DNA of 64,000 nt, taken from NCBI GenBank assembly GCA_963850415.1, contig CAWKLE010000004.1, forward strand, positions 310,001-374,000, read 5' to 3'. The notes beneath the pieces are model-generated. The model was given only the letters and a program-made list of their open reading frames with translations. It had not been told where the DNA came from and made no database searches. The position numbers and the translations under genes were made by a program. Of the stretch, positions 39,550 through 48,647 are shown piece by piece (position 1 is the stretch's first letter; every line of letters starts with the position of its first letter). The DNA is from VAXT01 sp963850415 (lineage in GTDB: Bacteria > Actinomycetota > Thermoleophilia > Gaiellales > Gaiellaceae).

Positions 39550-42102
39550 TCAGCTCTTGGCTTCGGCCCAATCGTCGCCGGTGCCGACATCGACCGCGAG
39601 CGGCGGATCGAGCTCGTACGCGCCGACCATCTCCTCGCGCACGAGATCCCGGACCGCGGAGACCTCGACCTCGGGCACCTCGAGCAGCAGCTCGTCGTGC
39701 ACCTGAAGCACGAGCTTGGCGCCTCTCCCCTCCTCGCGCAGCCGGTCGTGGATGCGAACCATCGCCACCTTGATGATGTCCGCGTTCGAGCCCTGCATGA
39801 CGAAGTTGACCGCGAGCCGCTCGCCGAGCGAGCGGGTCTGGCGGTTCTGGGCGCGCAGCTCCTGGACGGGCCGCCGCCGGCCGAGCAGGCTCGTCGCGTA
39901 GCCGTCGCGTTCCGATTGCTCGATCGTGCGCTTGATGAAGTCCTGCACGTGCGGGAAGCGCGCCAGGTAGGCATCGATGTACTGCTGCGCCTCCTCGCGC
40001 GGGATCTCGAGATTCTCCGAGAGGCCGAACGACGAGATCCCGTAGACGATCCCGAAGTTGATCATCTTCGCGACCGAGCGCTGCGCCGAAGTCAGCTCGG
40101 CAGGCTCGACGCCGAGCACCTCGACGGCGGTCGCCGTGTGGATGTCCTCGCCGCGCGCGAACGCCTCGCGCAGCTTCGGCTCGCCGGAGACGTGGGCGAG
40201 GATGCGCAGCTCGATCTGCGAGTAGTCGGCCGAGAGCAGCTTGTTCCCCGGCTCGGCGATGAACGCCGAGCGGATCTCACGGCCGAGCTCGGTGCGGATC
40301 GGGATCGCCTGCAGGTTCGGGTTCGTCGTCGACAGTCGGCCGGTCGCGGCCACGGCCTGGTTGATCGTCGTGTGCAGGCGGCCGTCCTCGGCGATCATGC
40401 TCGGGAGAGGGCCGAGGTACGTGTTCAGGAGCTTCGAGTACTCGCGCCACTCCTCGATCACGCCGACGAGCTCGTGCTCGCCGCGGATCGAACGCAGGAC
40501 GCGCGTGTCCGTCGAGAAGCCCGTCTTGCCCTTGCGCCCGGGGGTGAGGCCGAGCTTCTCGAACAGGATCCGGCCGACCTGCTGCGTCGAGCCGAGCACG
40601 AACTCCTCGCCGGCGAGGTCGTATGCCCGCGACTCCAGCTCCTCGACCATCTCGCGCAGGCGCGCCGTGATCTCGCCCATGCGGTACTCGTCGATCTTCA
40701 CCCCGGTGTCCTCCATCGCGGCCAGAACCGGAGACAGCGGGAGCTCGACGTTCCGGTAGAGCGGCTCCATGCCCCGCTCGCGCACCCGCTCGAGGAGCAG
40801 GTCGCGGAGCCGGAGCGTGGCCGCCGCGTTCCGAACGAGCGCGGCGGTCTCCTCCTCGGCGGGCGGGTCCGGCTCGAGCTCGAGCCCGTACTCGGCTTCG
40901 AGCTCGTCCAGCGGATACGCGGGGCGCGACGGCTCGATCAGGTACGCGAGGAGCAGCGTGTCGTCCTTCGCCGGGACGCGCTGCGCCTTGGCATCGTGGA
41001 CGATCAGCTCGCCCTCGAGGCGTTCTGGCCGAGGTGAGACGACGACGCGCTCGGGGACGGCGACCGCGATCCGGTCCGCCTCGGCCGCTATCGCCACCTC
41101 TCCACCTAGTAACAGACTGTTACTAAGTTCCTCGCTCCAGGGGACTGCCGTCTTCTCGAGCAGCATCGGCGCCGCCGGGACTGCATCGTCGAGCTCGTCG
41201 ACCCGGTGCAGGAGGTTCCGGAACTCGAACTTGCGGAAGATCTCCTTCAGCTGCGAGCGGTCCGGCGCCGCGAGGACGAGCTGCGTCACGTCGCAGTTCA
41301 GCTCGAGGTCGCGGCGCATCGTCGCGAGCTCCTTCGACTGCCGCGCCTGGTCGGCGTGCTCGATGATGTTCTTCTTGCGCGCGGGCGAGAGCTCCTCGGC
41401 GTGCGCGATCACCTCCTCGAGCGACCCGTACTGCGAGATCAGCTGCCCCGCGGTCTTGTCGCCGATACCCGGAACGCCCGGGATGTTGTCCGACGTGTCG
41501 CCCTTGAGCCCGATGAAGTCCGGCACCTGGTCGGGCCGGATCCCGTAGCGCGCCTCGACGCGCTCGGGCGTGTAGACGTTGACGTCGGACACGCCGCGTG
41601 GGGTCATCATCAGCGCGACGTTCTCCGTGACGAGCTGGAATGCGTCGCGGTCGGTCGAAACGACGGTCGTCTTGATCCCCGCCTCGTCGGCCTGCGTGGC
41701 GAGCGTGGCGATCACGTCGTCGGCCTCCCAGCCCTCGAACTCGAGGTTCCGGTAGCCGAAGGCCTCGACGATCGGCCGGAAGTGCGGGAACTGCTCGCGC
41801 AGGAGGTCCGGCATCGGGCGGCGCTCGGACTTGTAGTCCTCCGAGACGGCCGCGCGGTGAACCGGGCGCGTGTCCCACGCGACCGCGACCCCCTTCGGCC
41901 GGTAGTCCGCGAGCAGCTTGAAGAGCATGTTCGTGAAGCCGAGCAGGGCGTTCGTCGAGAAGCCCTCGCTCGTCGCCAGCTCCTCCGGAAGCGCGAAGAA
42001 GGCGCGGTAAGCGAGGTTGTTGCCGTCGACGAGGAAGAGCTCAGAGTCGCGAACCGGCCCGTCGTCCAGCTGCAGCTCCGCTCCCGTCAACGTCTTGGGC
42101 AT
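39550..42102 (-). CDS. polA: DNA polymerase I, carrying a palindromic insert
   Basis: An 850-residue PolA. Residues 1-300 are the 5' nuclease (LVDGNNLAYRAFFALPE, GIGDKTAGQL), about 310-480 a degenerate 3'-5' exonuclease-like domain lacking its acidic residues, and 480-850 the polymerase (DYSQIELRILAHVSGE motif A, RSVAKMINFGIVYGIS motif B, VLQVHDELLLEVPE motif C). In the degenerate domain the 28-base palindromic element (41105-41132) encodes E-L-S-N-S-L-L-L-G. The loss of proofreading resembles Taq-type enzymes. The ATG lies 25 bases from the divergent GNAT gene. Confidence 0.96.
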   Translation of the reverse strand: MPKTLTGAELQLDDGPVRDSELFLVDGNNLAYRAFFALPEELATSEGFSTNALLGFTNMLFKLLADYRPKGVAVAWDTRPVHRAAVSEDYKSERRPMPDLLREQFPHFRPIVEAFGYRNLEFEGWEADDVIATLATQADEAGIKTTVVSTDRDAFQLVTENVALMMTPRGVSDVNVYTPERVEARYGIRPDQVPDFIGLKGDTSDNIPGVPGIGDKTAGQLISQYGSLEEVIAHAEELSPARKKNIIEHADQARQSKELATMRRDLELNCDVTQLVLAAPDRSQLKEIFRKFEFRNLLHRVDELDDAVPAAPMLLEKTAVPWSEELSNSLLLGGEVAIAAEADRIAVAVPERVVVSPRPERLEGELIVHDAKAQRVPAKDDTLLLAYLIEPSRPAYPLDELEAEYGLELEPDPPAEEETAALVRNAAATLRLRDLLLERVRERGMEPLYRNVELPLSPVLAAMEDTGVKIDEYRMGEITARLREMVEELESRAYDLAGEEFVLGSTQQVGRILFEKLGLTPGRKGKTGFSTDTRVLRSIRGEHELVGVIEEWREYSKLLNTYLGPLPSMIAEDGRLHTTINQAVAATGRLSTTNPNLQAIPIRTELGREIRSAFIAEPGNKLLSADYSQIELRILAHVSGEPKLREAFARGEDIHTATAVEVLGVEPAELTSAQRSVAKMINFGIVYGISSFGLSENLEIPREEAQQYIDAYLARFPHVQDFIKRTIEQSERDGYATSLLGRRRPVQELRAQNRQTRSLGERLAVNFVMQGSNADIIKVAMVRIHDRLREEGRGAKLVLQVHDELLLEVPEVEVSAVRDLVREEMVGAYELDPPLAVDVGTGDDWAEAKS
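41105..41132 (-). repeat. In-frame palindromic element, copy 3 (in polA)
   Basis: Core GTAACAGACTGTTAC (41109-41123); here the palindrome extends to TAGTAACAGACTGTTACTA. Flanks CCTA and TAAGTTCCT. It encodes E-L-S-N-S-L-L-L-G in the exonuclease-like region of polA, again in the same frame and on the coding strand. Confidence 0.8.
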
Positions 42103-42127
42103 GGGTCAACGGTATCGTCCTGCGGCG

Positions 42128-43087
42128 ATGCCGGCGCCGGAGATTCAGGCTTTCTCGGAGGAGCACATCGAGGGTGCAGCAGCCCTGCTCGAAGAGCGCC
42201 ACGACCGCCAGCGCGCCGTCGAGCCGAGCCTCCCCGCGAACGTCGACTACCGAGCCGAGATCGAGGGGCTATGGGCCATGGACGAGCGATCGGGCACGGC
42301 CGCGACCCGGAACGGCGAGCTCGTCGGCTACCTGCTCGGAGCGCATCGAGACGTCGAGAGCTGGGGCTCGAACATCTGGGTCGAGTACGCCGGCCACGCG
42401 GTGCGTGAGCCCGAGGTCGTTCGGGATCTCTACGCGGCCGCAGCCGAGAAGTGGGTTGCCCGGGGCCGCGACGCTCATTACGCGCTCGTGCCCGCAACCG
42501 ACCCGGAGCTCGTCGACGCGTGGTTCCGCCTTTCGTTCGGCGCACAACATGCGGCCGCGATCCAAGAGACCCCCGACTCGTCGGACAGCCCACCTGCGAA
42601 TGTCGTCGTCCGCCGCGCGGTCGCGGAAGACGTCGACGCGGCGACGGCGCTCGATCTCGAGCTGCCACGTCATCAGGACCGCTCGCCGGTCTTTTCGAGG
42701 ATGCCCGCGCCGACCGGAATCACCGACGAAGACCGGGCGGAGTTCCTGTCCGACGTCGACGACGCGGAGATCGGGCTCTTCGTCGCCGAGATCGACGACA
42801 AGCTCGTCGGAGAGCTCCTGATGGTTCCGGTCGAACGGTCTTCGATGCACGTTGGCCTTGCGCGGCCGGAGCGTGCCGCGTTTCTCGGCTTCGCGGCGAC
42901 GCTCCCCGAAGCGCGCGGGTCGGGAGCAGGCCTCGCATTGACGAACGCCGGGCTCGCCTGGGCGCGCGAGCACGACTATCCGGTCACGGTCGTCGACTGG
43001 CGCGAGACGAATCTGCTCGCGTCGCGCTTCTGGCCGGCGCGCGGGTTCCGCCGGACCTTCCTCAGGCTCTACCGCTCGATCCCTTGA
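42128..43087 (+). CDS. Tandem GNAT-family N-acetyltransferase
   Basis: A 319-residue protein made of two GNAT domains: an N-terminal one (residues 1-150) and a C-terminal one (about 165-319) with ATLPEARGSGAGLALTNAGLAWAREH as the acetyl-CoA loop and RPARGFRR as the end. Members modify antibiotics, proteins or metabolites; the substrate is unknown. ATG 42128 is just after a weak -10 (TATCGT). The stop overlaps the LarA-like start (TTGA). Confidence 0.8.
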   Translation: MPAPEIQAFSEEHIEGAAALLEERHDRQRAVEPSLPANVDYRAEIEGLWAMDERSGTAATRNGELVGYLLGAHRDVESWGSNIWVEYAGHAVREPEVVRDLYAAAAEKWVARGRDAHYALVPATDPELVDAWFRLSFGAQHAAAIQETPDSSDSPPANVVVRRAVAEDVDAATALDLELPRHQDRSPVFSRMPAPTGITDEDRAEFLSDVDDAEIGLFVAEIDDKLVGELLMVPVERSSMHVGLARPERAAFLGFAATLPEARGSGAGLALTNAGLAWAREHDYPVTVVDWRETNLLASRFWPARGFRRTFLRLYRSIP

Positions 43088-44589
43088 CCCGGCTGCCGCT
43101 CGCGTACGGCTCGCGGCTCGCTCTCGTCGAGGCCGATGAGGGCGCGGTCGTGCTGGCGCCTCCGCCGCCCGTCGAGCGGATCGCCGATGTCGCGGCCGCC
43201 GTTCGCGACGCGCTGCGCTTTCCGCTCGCCGGGCAGCCGCTCGAGGCGCTCGTGTCGCGTGGCGCCCGGGCGACGATCGTCGTCGAGCCTCCGTCGCTCC
43301 CGATCCCGGGCTCCCCCGGCGATCCCCGGCGCACCGCGATCGCGGCGACGATGGCCGAGCTCGACCGGGCCGGAGCGACGTTCGACCGCCAGACGCTGCT
43401 CGTGGCCGGCGGACTGGGCCGTCGCGCGGGACACCGCGACCTCGAGCTCCTCGTCCCGCCGGAGTTCGCGCGCCGCTTCCACGGGCGGGTCGAGGTCCAC
43501 GATGCCGAGCGCGAGGATCTCGTCGAGATCCCCGACGCCGATCGCCCGTTCCGGGTCCACCCCGCGCTCACCGAGGCAGACATCGTCGTCCCGGTGACCG
43601 CCGCCGAGACCGTGCTCAACGGCGGAGCGGCTGCCCTGCTCGCGGCGTCCGACCCGCACGCCATGCGCACGGCCAACGCCTACTCCCTGCTCGAGACCTC
43701 GGGTTCCGGAGGATGGCGCCTCGCGCTCGGCCTCGAACGTGCCCTGGCCCAGCGGGTCGCTTTGCTCGGGGTCTCGCTCACGCTGAACACGCCCGCGCTC
43801 GGAGGCGTCCTCCACGGCTACCCGCACGACCGCGAGACCGTCGACCGCATCGCGAACTTCCCGCTCCGGGGGCTGTTCGGGCTCGTGCCCGGGCCCGTGC
43901 GCCGTGGTGTGCTGCGCCGCCTGCCCAGCGAGCTGTCGGCCGCAGCCGTCTTCGCCGGGCCGCCCTCGGTCGCCCACGCCGAGGCCCTCCTGCGCGGTGT
44001 CGAGGCGAAGGCGATGAGGCTCGAGGAGCGGCTCGACGTGATCTGCATCGGGGTGCCGCACACGACCGCGATGCTCCCGCGCGAAGCTCCGAACCCGATG
44101 TCGGCCGCGTACCTGGCTCTCGGCCTCGCTCTCCGTCTGTGGCGCGACGAGTTCCCGGTCAACGAGGGAGGCACGGCGATCCTCCTCAGCCGCTTCACCA
44201 AGCGGTTTCCGCACCCGACGCAGCAGCCGTTCCGCGCGCTCTTCCAGGCGGCGCGCTCGAGCGGCGCGCGCGACCCCGAGGATCTCGCCGAGGCGGAGCA
44301 GGTGGCGGGGGCGGACGATCGCGCGGTCGCGTCGTACCGCGCGGGCCGCTCGTGTCACCCGCTGCTCCCGTTCGCCGAGTGGTCCGCCTGCCAGCCCGCG
44401 ATCGAGCGGCTCGGGGCGGTGCTCGTCGCCGGGTGCCGGGACGCGACCGCAGCACGCCAGCTCGGGTTCGTGCCGACGCACGGGATCGGGCCCGCGCTCG
44501 GGATGGCGCACGGCCGCGCCAGCGGCCCGCCCCGCATCGGCTACCTCCTCTCGCCGCCGTATTTTCCGCTGCGCGTCGGCGCGGGCTAG
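43084..44589 (+). CDS. LarA-like (DUF2088) protein
   Basis: A 501-residue protein resembling the nickel-pincer lactate racemase family LarA. Seen: an N-terminal DUF2088 segment (RFPLAGQPLEALVSRGARATIVV), GGLGRRAGHRDLELLVP, EVHDAEREDLVEI, TEADIVVPVTAAETVLNGG and HGYPHDRETV, plus a C-terminal domain with VICIGVPHTTAMLPR. His and Glu residues that could bind the cofactor are present but not all LarA catalytic positions can be confirmed by eye. TTG 43084 overlaps the GNAT stop. No larB/C/E genes lie nearby, so the cofactor would have to be made elsewhere. Confidence 0.6.
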   Translation: MTRLPLAYGSRLALVEADEGAVVLAPPPPVERIADVAAAVRDALRFPLAGQPLEALVSRGARATIVVEPPSLPIPGSPGDPRRTAIAATMAELDRAGATFDRQTLLVAGGLGRRAGHRDLELLVPPEFARRFHGRVEVHDAEREDLVEIPDADRPFRVHPALTEADIVVPVTAAETVLNGGAAALLAASDPHAMRTANAYSLLETSGSGGWRLALGLERALAQRVALLGVSLTLNTPALGGVLHGYPHDRETVDRIANFPLRGLFGLVPGPVRRGVLRRLPSELSAAAVFAGPPSVAHAEALLRGVEAKAMRLEERLDVICIGVPHTTAMLPREAPNPMSAAYLALGLALRLWRDEFPVNEGGTAILLSRFTKRFPHPTQQPFRALFQAARSSGARDPEDLAEAEQVAGADDRAVASYRAGRSCHPLLPFAEWSACQPAIERLGAVLVAGCRDATAARQLGFVPTHGIGPALGMAHGRASGPPRIGYLLSPPYFPLRVGAG

Positions 44590-45344
44590 TCGACCCCGAG
44601 GTACGTCTGTTTGACCTTCTCGTTCTCGCGGAGCGCCTTCGCGTCGTCGGAGAGCGCGATCGTGCCCGTCTCCATCACGTAGCCGCGATCGGCGACGTCG
44701 AGCGCCATCAGCGCGTTCTGCTCGACGAGCAGGATCGTCGTCCCCTGCTGGCTGATCTCCTGGATGATCTCGAAGATCTTCTCGACGAAGATCGGCGCGA
44801 GCCCCATCGACGGCTCGTCGAGCATGAGCAGCTTCGGCTTGGCCATCAGCGCCCGGCCGATCGCGCACATCTGCTGCTCACCGCCGGACATCGTCCCGGC
44901 CTTCTGGTTGCGCCGCTCGGCGAGGCGAGGGAAGAGCTCGAACACGCGGTCGATCGACTCCTTGATCTCGCTCCGGTCGTTTCGCTGGAACGCCCCCATC
45001 TCGAGGTTCTCGATCACGCTCATGCGCGGGAACAGCCGCCGGCCCTCTGGCGACTGGCTGATGCCCATCTTGACGACGCTGTGCGGGGAGTCGTTCGTGA
45101 TGTCCTTGCCCTGGAACGAAATCGTGCCGCTGCGCGGGTGATTGAGCCCGTTGATCGAACGGAGCGTCGTCGACTTGCCCGCGCCGTTCGCACCGATCAG
45201 GGTCACGATCTCTCCTTGGCGAACGTCGATCGAGATCCCTTTCAGCGCCTCGATCGAGCCGTAGAAGGTGTGGACCTCCTTCAGCTCGAGGATCGACCGC
45301 CCGGCGTCGGCGGTCGTCGGCTGCCCGGTCTCGGCGGCCGCCAT
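44586..45344 (-). CDS. livF: Branched-chain amino acid ABC transporter ATPase LivF
   Basis: A 252-residue ATPase of the liv-type importer. Walker A GANGAGKSTTL near residue 48, Q-loop, signature MSGGEQQMCAIGRAL, Walker B LLMLDEPSMGLAP and the LVEQN switch (TILLVEQNALMAL) are all present. It works with LivG, LivH, LivM and the binding protein LivJ. ATG 45344 overlaps the livG stop by one base (TGATG). Last gene of the operon; it ends convergent with the LarA-like gene (4-base overlap). Confidence 0.94.
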   Translation of the reverse strand: MAAAETGQPTTADAGRSILELKEVHTFYGSIEALKGISIDVRQGEIVTLIGANGAGKSTTLRSINGLNHPRSGTISFQGKDITNDSPHSVVKMGISQSPEGRRLFPRMSVIENLEMGAFQRNDRSEIKESIDRVFELFPRLAERRNQKAGTMSGGEQQMCAIGRALMAKPKLLMLDEPSMGLAPIFVEKIFEIIQEISQQGTTILLVEQNALMALDVADRGYVMETGTIALSDDAKALRENEKVKQTYLGVD

Positions 45345-46117
45345 CAGGTCACCGCCGCCGTTCCCAGGTAGGCCTCGATCACGCGCTCGTCGCGCTGGAC
45401 CTCCTGTGGAGTGCCCTCGGAGATCTTCTCGCCGTAGTCGAGGACGGTCACGCGCTCGGAGATCCCCATCACGACCCGCATGTCGTGCTCGATCATGAGG
45501 ACCGTCAGGCCCTCCTCCTCGCGCAACTTGCTGACGAACGCGGTGAACTCGGCCGTCTCCTGCGGGTTCATGCCGGCCGTGGGCTCGTCGAGCAGCAGGA
45601 GCTTCGGCTCCGTGCCGAGCGCACGTGCGACCTCGAGCCGCCGCTGATCGCCGTACGCGAGGTTGCGCGCGTACTCGTCGTCGCGGCCGCGGAGGCCGCA
45701 GAACTCGAGCAGCTCGTGTGCTTTCTCCCGCGCGGCGATCTCCTCGCGCTTCAGCGACGGAGGCTTGATCACCGCCCGCAGGACGCCGCCCTTCAGCCGC
45801 GAGTGCATGCCGACGAGCACGTTCTCGAGCGAGGTCATGCTCTGGAAGAGCCGGATGTTCTGGAACGTCCGTCCGATGCCGCGCTCAGTGATCGCGTGCG
45901 GCGGCTTGCCCGTCACGTCGTGTTCGTCGAAGACGATCTGGCCCGCGGTCGGCTTGTACACGCCCGTGAGCATGTTGAAGAACGTCGTCTTGCCCGCGCC
46001 GTTCGGCCCGATCAGGCTGACGATAGTCCGCTCCGGGATCGTGAAGTCGACGTCGTTCACGGCGACAAGGCCGCCGAACTCCTTGCGCACGCCCTGGGCA
46101 ACCAGCAGATCGGCCAC
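45344..46117 (-). CDS. livG: Branched-chain amino acid ABC transporter ATPase LivG
   Basis: A 257-residue ATPase with Walker A GPNGAGKTTFFNMLTG near residue 36, the liv-specific signature LAYGDQRRLEVARAL, Walker B LLLLDEPTAGMNP and the switch LMIEHDMRVVMGI. LivG binds one permease of the LivHM pair. Its start is 1 base after the livM stop, and its end overlaps livF, so the genes are tightly coupled. Confidence 0.95.
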   Translation of the reverse strand: MADLLVAQGVRKEFGGLVAVNDVDFTIPERTIVSLIGPNGAGKTTFFNMLTGVYKPTAGQIVFDEHDVTGKPPHAITERGIGRTFQNIRLFQSMTSLENVLVGMHSRLKGGVLRAVIKPPSLKREEIAAREKAHELLEFCGLRGRDDEYARNLAYGDQRRLEVARALGTEPKLLLLDEPTAGMNPQETAEFTAFVSKLREEEGLTVLMIEHDMRVVMGISERVTVLDYGEKISEGTPQEVQRDERVIEAYLGTAAVT

Positions 46118-46118
46118 G

Positions 46119-47519
46119 CTACGCGTCGTCCCGGTCAGAGAGAAACTCGTCGTGGTGCTCCACGTCGTAGAGATACTCGTCGTGGACGCCCTCGTGAAAC
46201 TCGAGCTTACGTCGCTCGCTCGGAATGAGCCCTTCAGGCCTGAACAGCATCGTCAGCACGAGGATCACCCCGAAGATCCCCGACGTGTAGAGCGGTACGT
46301 CGATCTGCTTGCGAAACACGAAGTCGCTGACGCCGTTCGCGTTCATCCAGGCCCCGATGTTCGCGAGACCCTCCTGGTTCAGATAGGAGAGGAAGGCGGC
46401 ACCGACGATCACGCCCCAGACGTTGCCCATCCCGCCGAGGATGACCATGCACAGGATGAACACGGAGATGTTGAAGTAGAAATCCCCGGGAAAGGTGCCG
46501 CCCTTGAAGCTCCCGTAGTAGGCACCGGCGACGCCGCCGAAGAACGCACCCGACGCATACGCCCAAGTCTTCGTCCGCATCAGCGGGACGCCCATCGCAG
46601 CGGCGGCCGTCTCGTCCTCGCGGATCGCGACCCAGGCCCGGCCGAGGCGCGAGTCGCGCAGCCGGATCGAGCAGAAGACCGTGACCAGGACCAGGAAGAG
46701 CGCGGTCCAGTAGAAGAGCCGCGTCGAGTTCGTCGAGCTCAGGTAGTCCGCGGGGAGGCCGACGGTGTTGTGCAGTGTGTTGCCGAAGCCGGGCGGGTCG
46801 ATCGGGTTGATCCCCTGCGGGCCGTTCGTGATGTTGTGCCCGAAGAGGTTGTCGCCGTTGTTGGCGATCTGGGGCATGATCTCGCCGAAGCCGAGCGTCA
46901 CGATCGCGAGGTAGTCGCCGCGCAGGCGCAGGGTCGGGAACCCAATGAGGACTCCTGCGATCGTCGCGAAGACCCCGGCGATGATCACCACGAGCCAGAT
47001 CGAGATGTGAAAGCCGGGCGTGTTCGGCGCCACGCCGACGCCGCCGACGTGCACGTTGACGTTCGAGAAGTGCTGCGACGCGAACCACGCGACCGTGTAC
47101 GCACCCATGGCGTAGAACGCGACGTAGCCGAGGTCGAGCAGGCCGGCGTAGCCCACGACGATGTTCAGGCCGAGGGCCATCATGATGAAGATCATCATCG
47201 TCACGCCCGTGTCGACGCTCGGGAAGTTGCCGAAGACGACCACGTCGAACAGGTTCGGCTGGTAGAGCGGATAGAGCACCGCGAGCAGGATCACGCCGAG
47301 CGGGACGATCCACTTGCCCAGCGGAAGCGCGTTCCAGGCCGGGATGTACAGGGATCCGAAGATGAGCGCGGCGGCGATGAGGCCCAGCGAAGCCGAGCCG
47401 GTGACCGCGAGGACGAAGAACGCCGGGATCCCGACCATCGCCGCCCGCTTCGCCCGGGGCATGGTCTGCCGCTTCAACGCGGGTGTGCTGTCGCGAACCG
47501 CCTGTATCCCCGGTGCCAC
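46119..47519 (-). CDS. livM: Branched-chain amino acid ABC permease LivM
   Basis: A 466-residue permease, longer than the usual 320-350 since it carries an N-terminal extension with two extra membrane helices (IPAFFVLAVTGSASLGLIAAALIF) and a C-terminal hydrophilic tail. Core LivM segments are seen: LGLNIVVGYAGLLDLGYVAFYAMGAY and TLRLRGDYLAIVTLGFGEIM, then AWVAIREDETAAAAMGV, which contacts LivG/F. The GTG overlaps the livH stop. Confidence 0.93.
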   Translation of the reverse strand: MAPGIQAVRDSTPALKRQTMPRAKRAAMVGIPAFFVLAVTGSASLGLIAAALIFGSLYIPAWNALPLGKWIVPLGVILLAVLYPLYQPNLFDVVVFGNFPSVDTGVTMMIFIMMALGLNIVVGYAGLLDLGYVAFYAMGAYTVAWFASQHFSNVNVHVGGVGVAPNTPGFHISIWLVVIIAGVFATIAGVLIGFPTLRLRGDYLAIVTLGFGEIMPQIANNGDNLFGHNITNGPQGINPIDPPGFGNTLHNTVGLPADYLSSTNSTRLFYWTALFLVLVTVFCSIRLRDSRLGRAWVAIREDETAAAAMGVPLMRTKTWAYASGAFFGGVAGAYYGSFKGGTFPGDFYFNISVFILCMVILGGMGNVWGVIVGAAFLSYLNQEGLANIGAWMNANGVSDFVFRKQIDVPLYTSGIFGVILVLTMLFRPEGLIPSERRKLEFHEGVHDEYLYDVEHHDEFLSDRDDA

Positions 47520-48568
47520 TACGCGCCCTCCGGAGTGCGCTCCCCGAGCAGGCCTTCGGGCCGGAAGACGAGGATCAGGATCAGGATCGCGAAGATGATC
47601 GACTGGGTCCAGTCGCTCCCCGGTGCATGCCAGCCGAGCCCGTTGTTGAAAGACTCGACGAAGCCGATCACGAGCCCGCCGAGAACGGCTCCCGGCAGGT
47701 TTCCGATCCCGCCGAGCACCGCGGCCGTGAAGGCGATCAGACCGACGCGGAACCCTTCCGTGTAGCGGATGTTCGTGATGTAAAGCGCGTAGAGGAGCGC
47801 CGCCGCGCCGGCGAGCGAGCCGGCGAGGAAGAACGTGAAGGAGATCGTACGGTTGACGCTGATCCCCATCATCGCGGCGGCCTCACGGTCCTGCGCGGTC
47901 GCACGCATCGCCTTTCCGTGCCGTGTCCGCTGGACGAGCCACACCAGCGCCAGGAGCACCGGAATCGTGAACAGAAGGACGATGAAGCGGTTCCACGTGT
48001 AGGGAACGCCGGCGATCGTGAACACCGCGCCGTGCGGCAGGATGTCCGGCACCGAGGTCGGTCGCGCTCCCTTCCAGACCAGGCCGATGTTCTGGAGGAT
48101 GAACGACATGCCGATCGCGGTGATCAGCGGCGCCAGCCGCGGGGCATTGCGTAATCGCCGGTAGGCGACGATCTCGATCGTCGTGTTGATGGTCGCGCAG
48201 AACGCCATCGCGATCAGGAGCATGAGGAGGATGAAGAGCCAGAGCACCGCGCCCGACTTGTTCATGAGCGCCCAGTTCGTGGTCATCGTCGCGACGAGCA
48301 TCCCGCCGAGCATGAAGACGTCGCCGTGCGCGAAGTTGATCAGCTCGAGGATGCCGTAGACGAGCGAGTAGCCCAGCGCGACGAGCCCGTACACGCACCC
48401 GTTCGTCAGACCGATCAGGAACAGGTTGTAGAAGTCCGCCGGGGCCTTGATGAAGTTGATCAGCAGCCAGAGCCCGACGGCGGCCACGAACAGCAGCCCG
48501 ATGATCGAGAGCACGTCGGGCCGCTTCGCCGGACGCGCCACGCGGATCCTCGCCTGCTCGGTCGCCAT
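47519..48568 (-). CDS. livH: Branched-chain amino acid ABC permease LivH
   Basis: A 349-residue integral membrane permease with about nine membrane helices: NLFLIGLTNGCVYGLVALGYSLVYGILELINFAHGDVFMLGG is the family signature, and KAMRATAQDREAAAMMGISVN is the coupling loop to the ATPases. The N-terminal extension with a first helix (LSIIGLLFVAAVGLWLLINF) is slightly long. It follows livJ after an 80-base gap containing a strong hairpin. Confidence 0.94.
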   Translation of the reverse strand: MATEQARIRVARPAKRPDVLSIIGLLFVAAVGLWLLINFIKAPADFYNLFLIGLTNGCVYGLVALGYSLVYGILELINFAHGDVFMLGGMLVATMTTNWALMNKSGAVLWLFILLMLLIAMAFCATINTTIEIVAYRRLRNAPRLAPLITAIGMSFILQNIGLVWKGARPTSVPDILPHGAVFTIAGVPYTWNRFIVLLFTIPVLLALVWLVQRTRHGKAMRATAQDREAAAMMGISVNRTISFTFFLAGSLAGAAALLYALYITNIRYTEGFRVGLIAFTAAVLGGIGNLPGAVLGGLVIGFVESFNNGLGWHAPGSDWTQSIIFAILILILVFRPEGLLGERTPEGA

Positions 48569-48597
48569 TGCCCTCCTGGAACGCCTTCCGGGAACGC

Positions 48598-48626
48598 GCT
48601 GGGGGAGGATCGTGTCCTCCCCCAGC
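48598..48626. terminator. 12-bp hairpin between livJ and livHMGF
   Basis: GCTGGGGGAGGA, loop TCGTG, TCCTCCCCCAGC: a perfect 12-bp stem in the gap after livJ. There is no U-tract, so it could be an attenuator or an mRNA 3' stabiliser that keeps binding-protein message in excess over permease message, as in other ABC operons. Confidence 0.65.
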
Positions 48627-48647
48627 CTGGATCGAACTGATCTTGCC

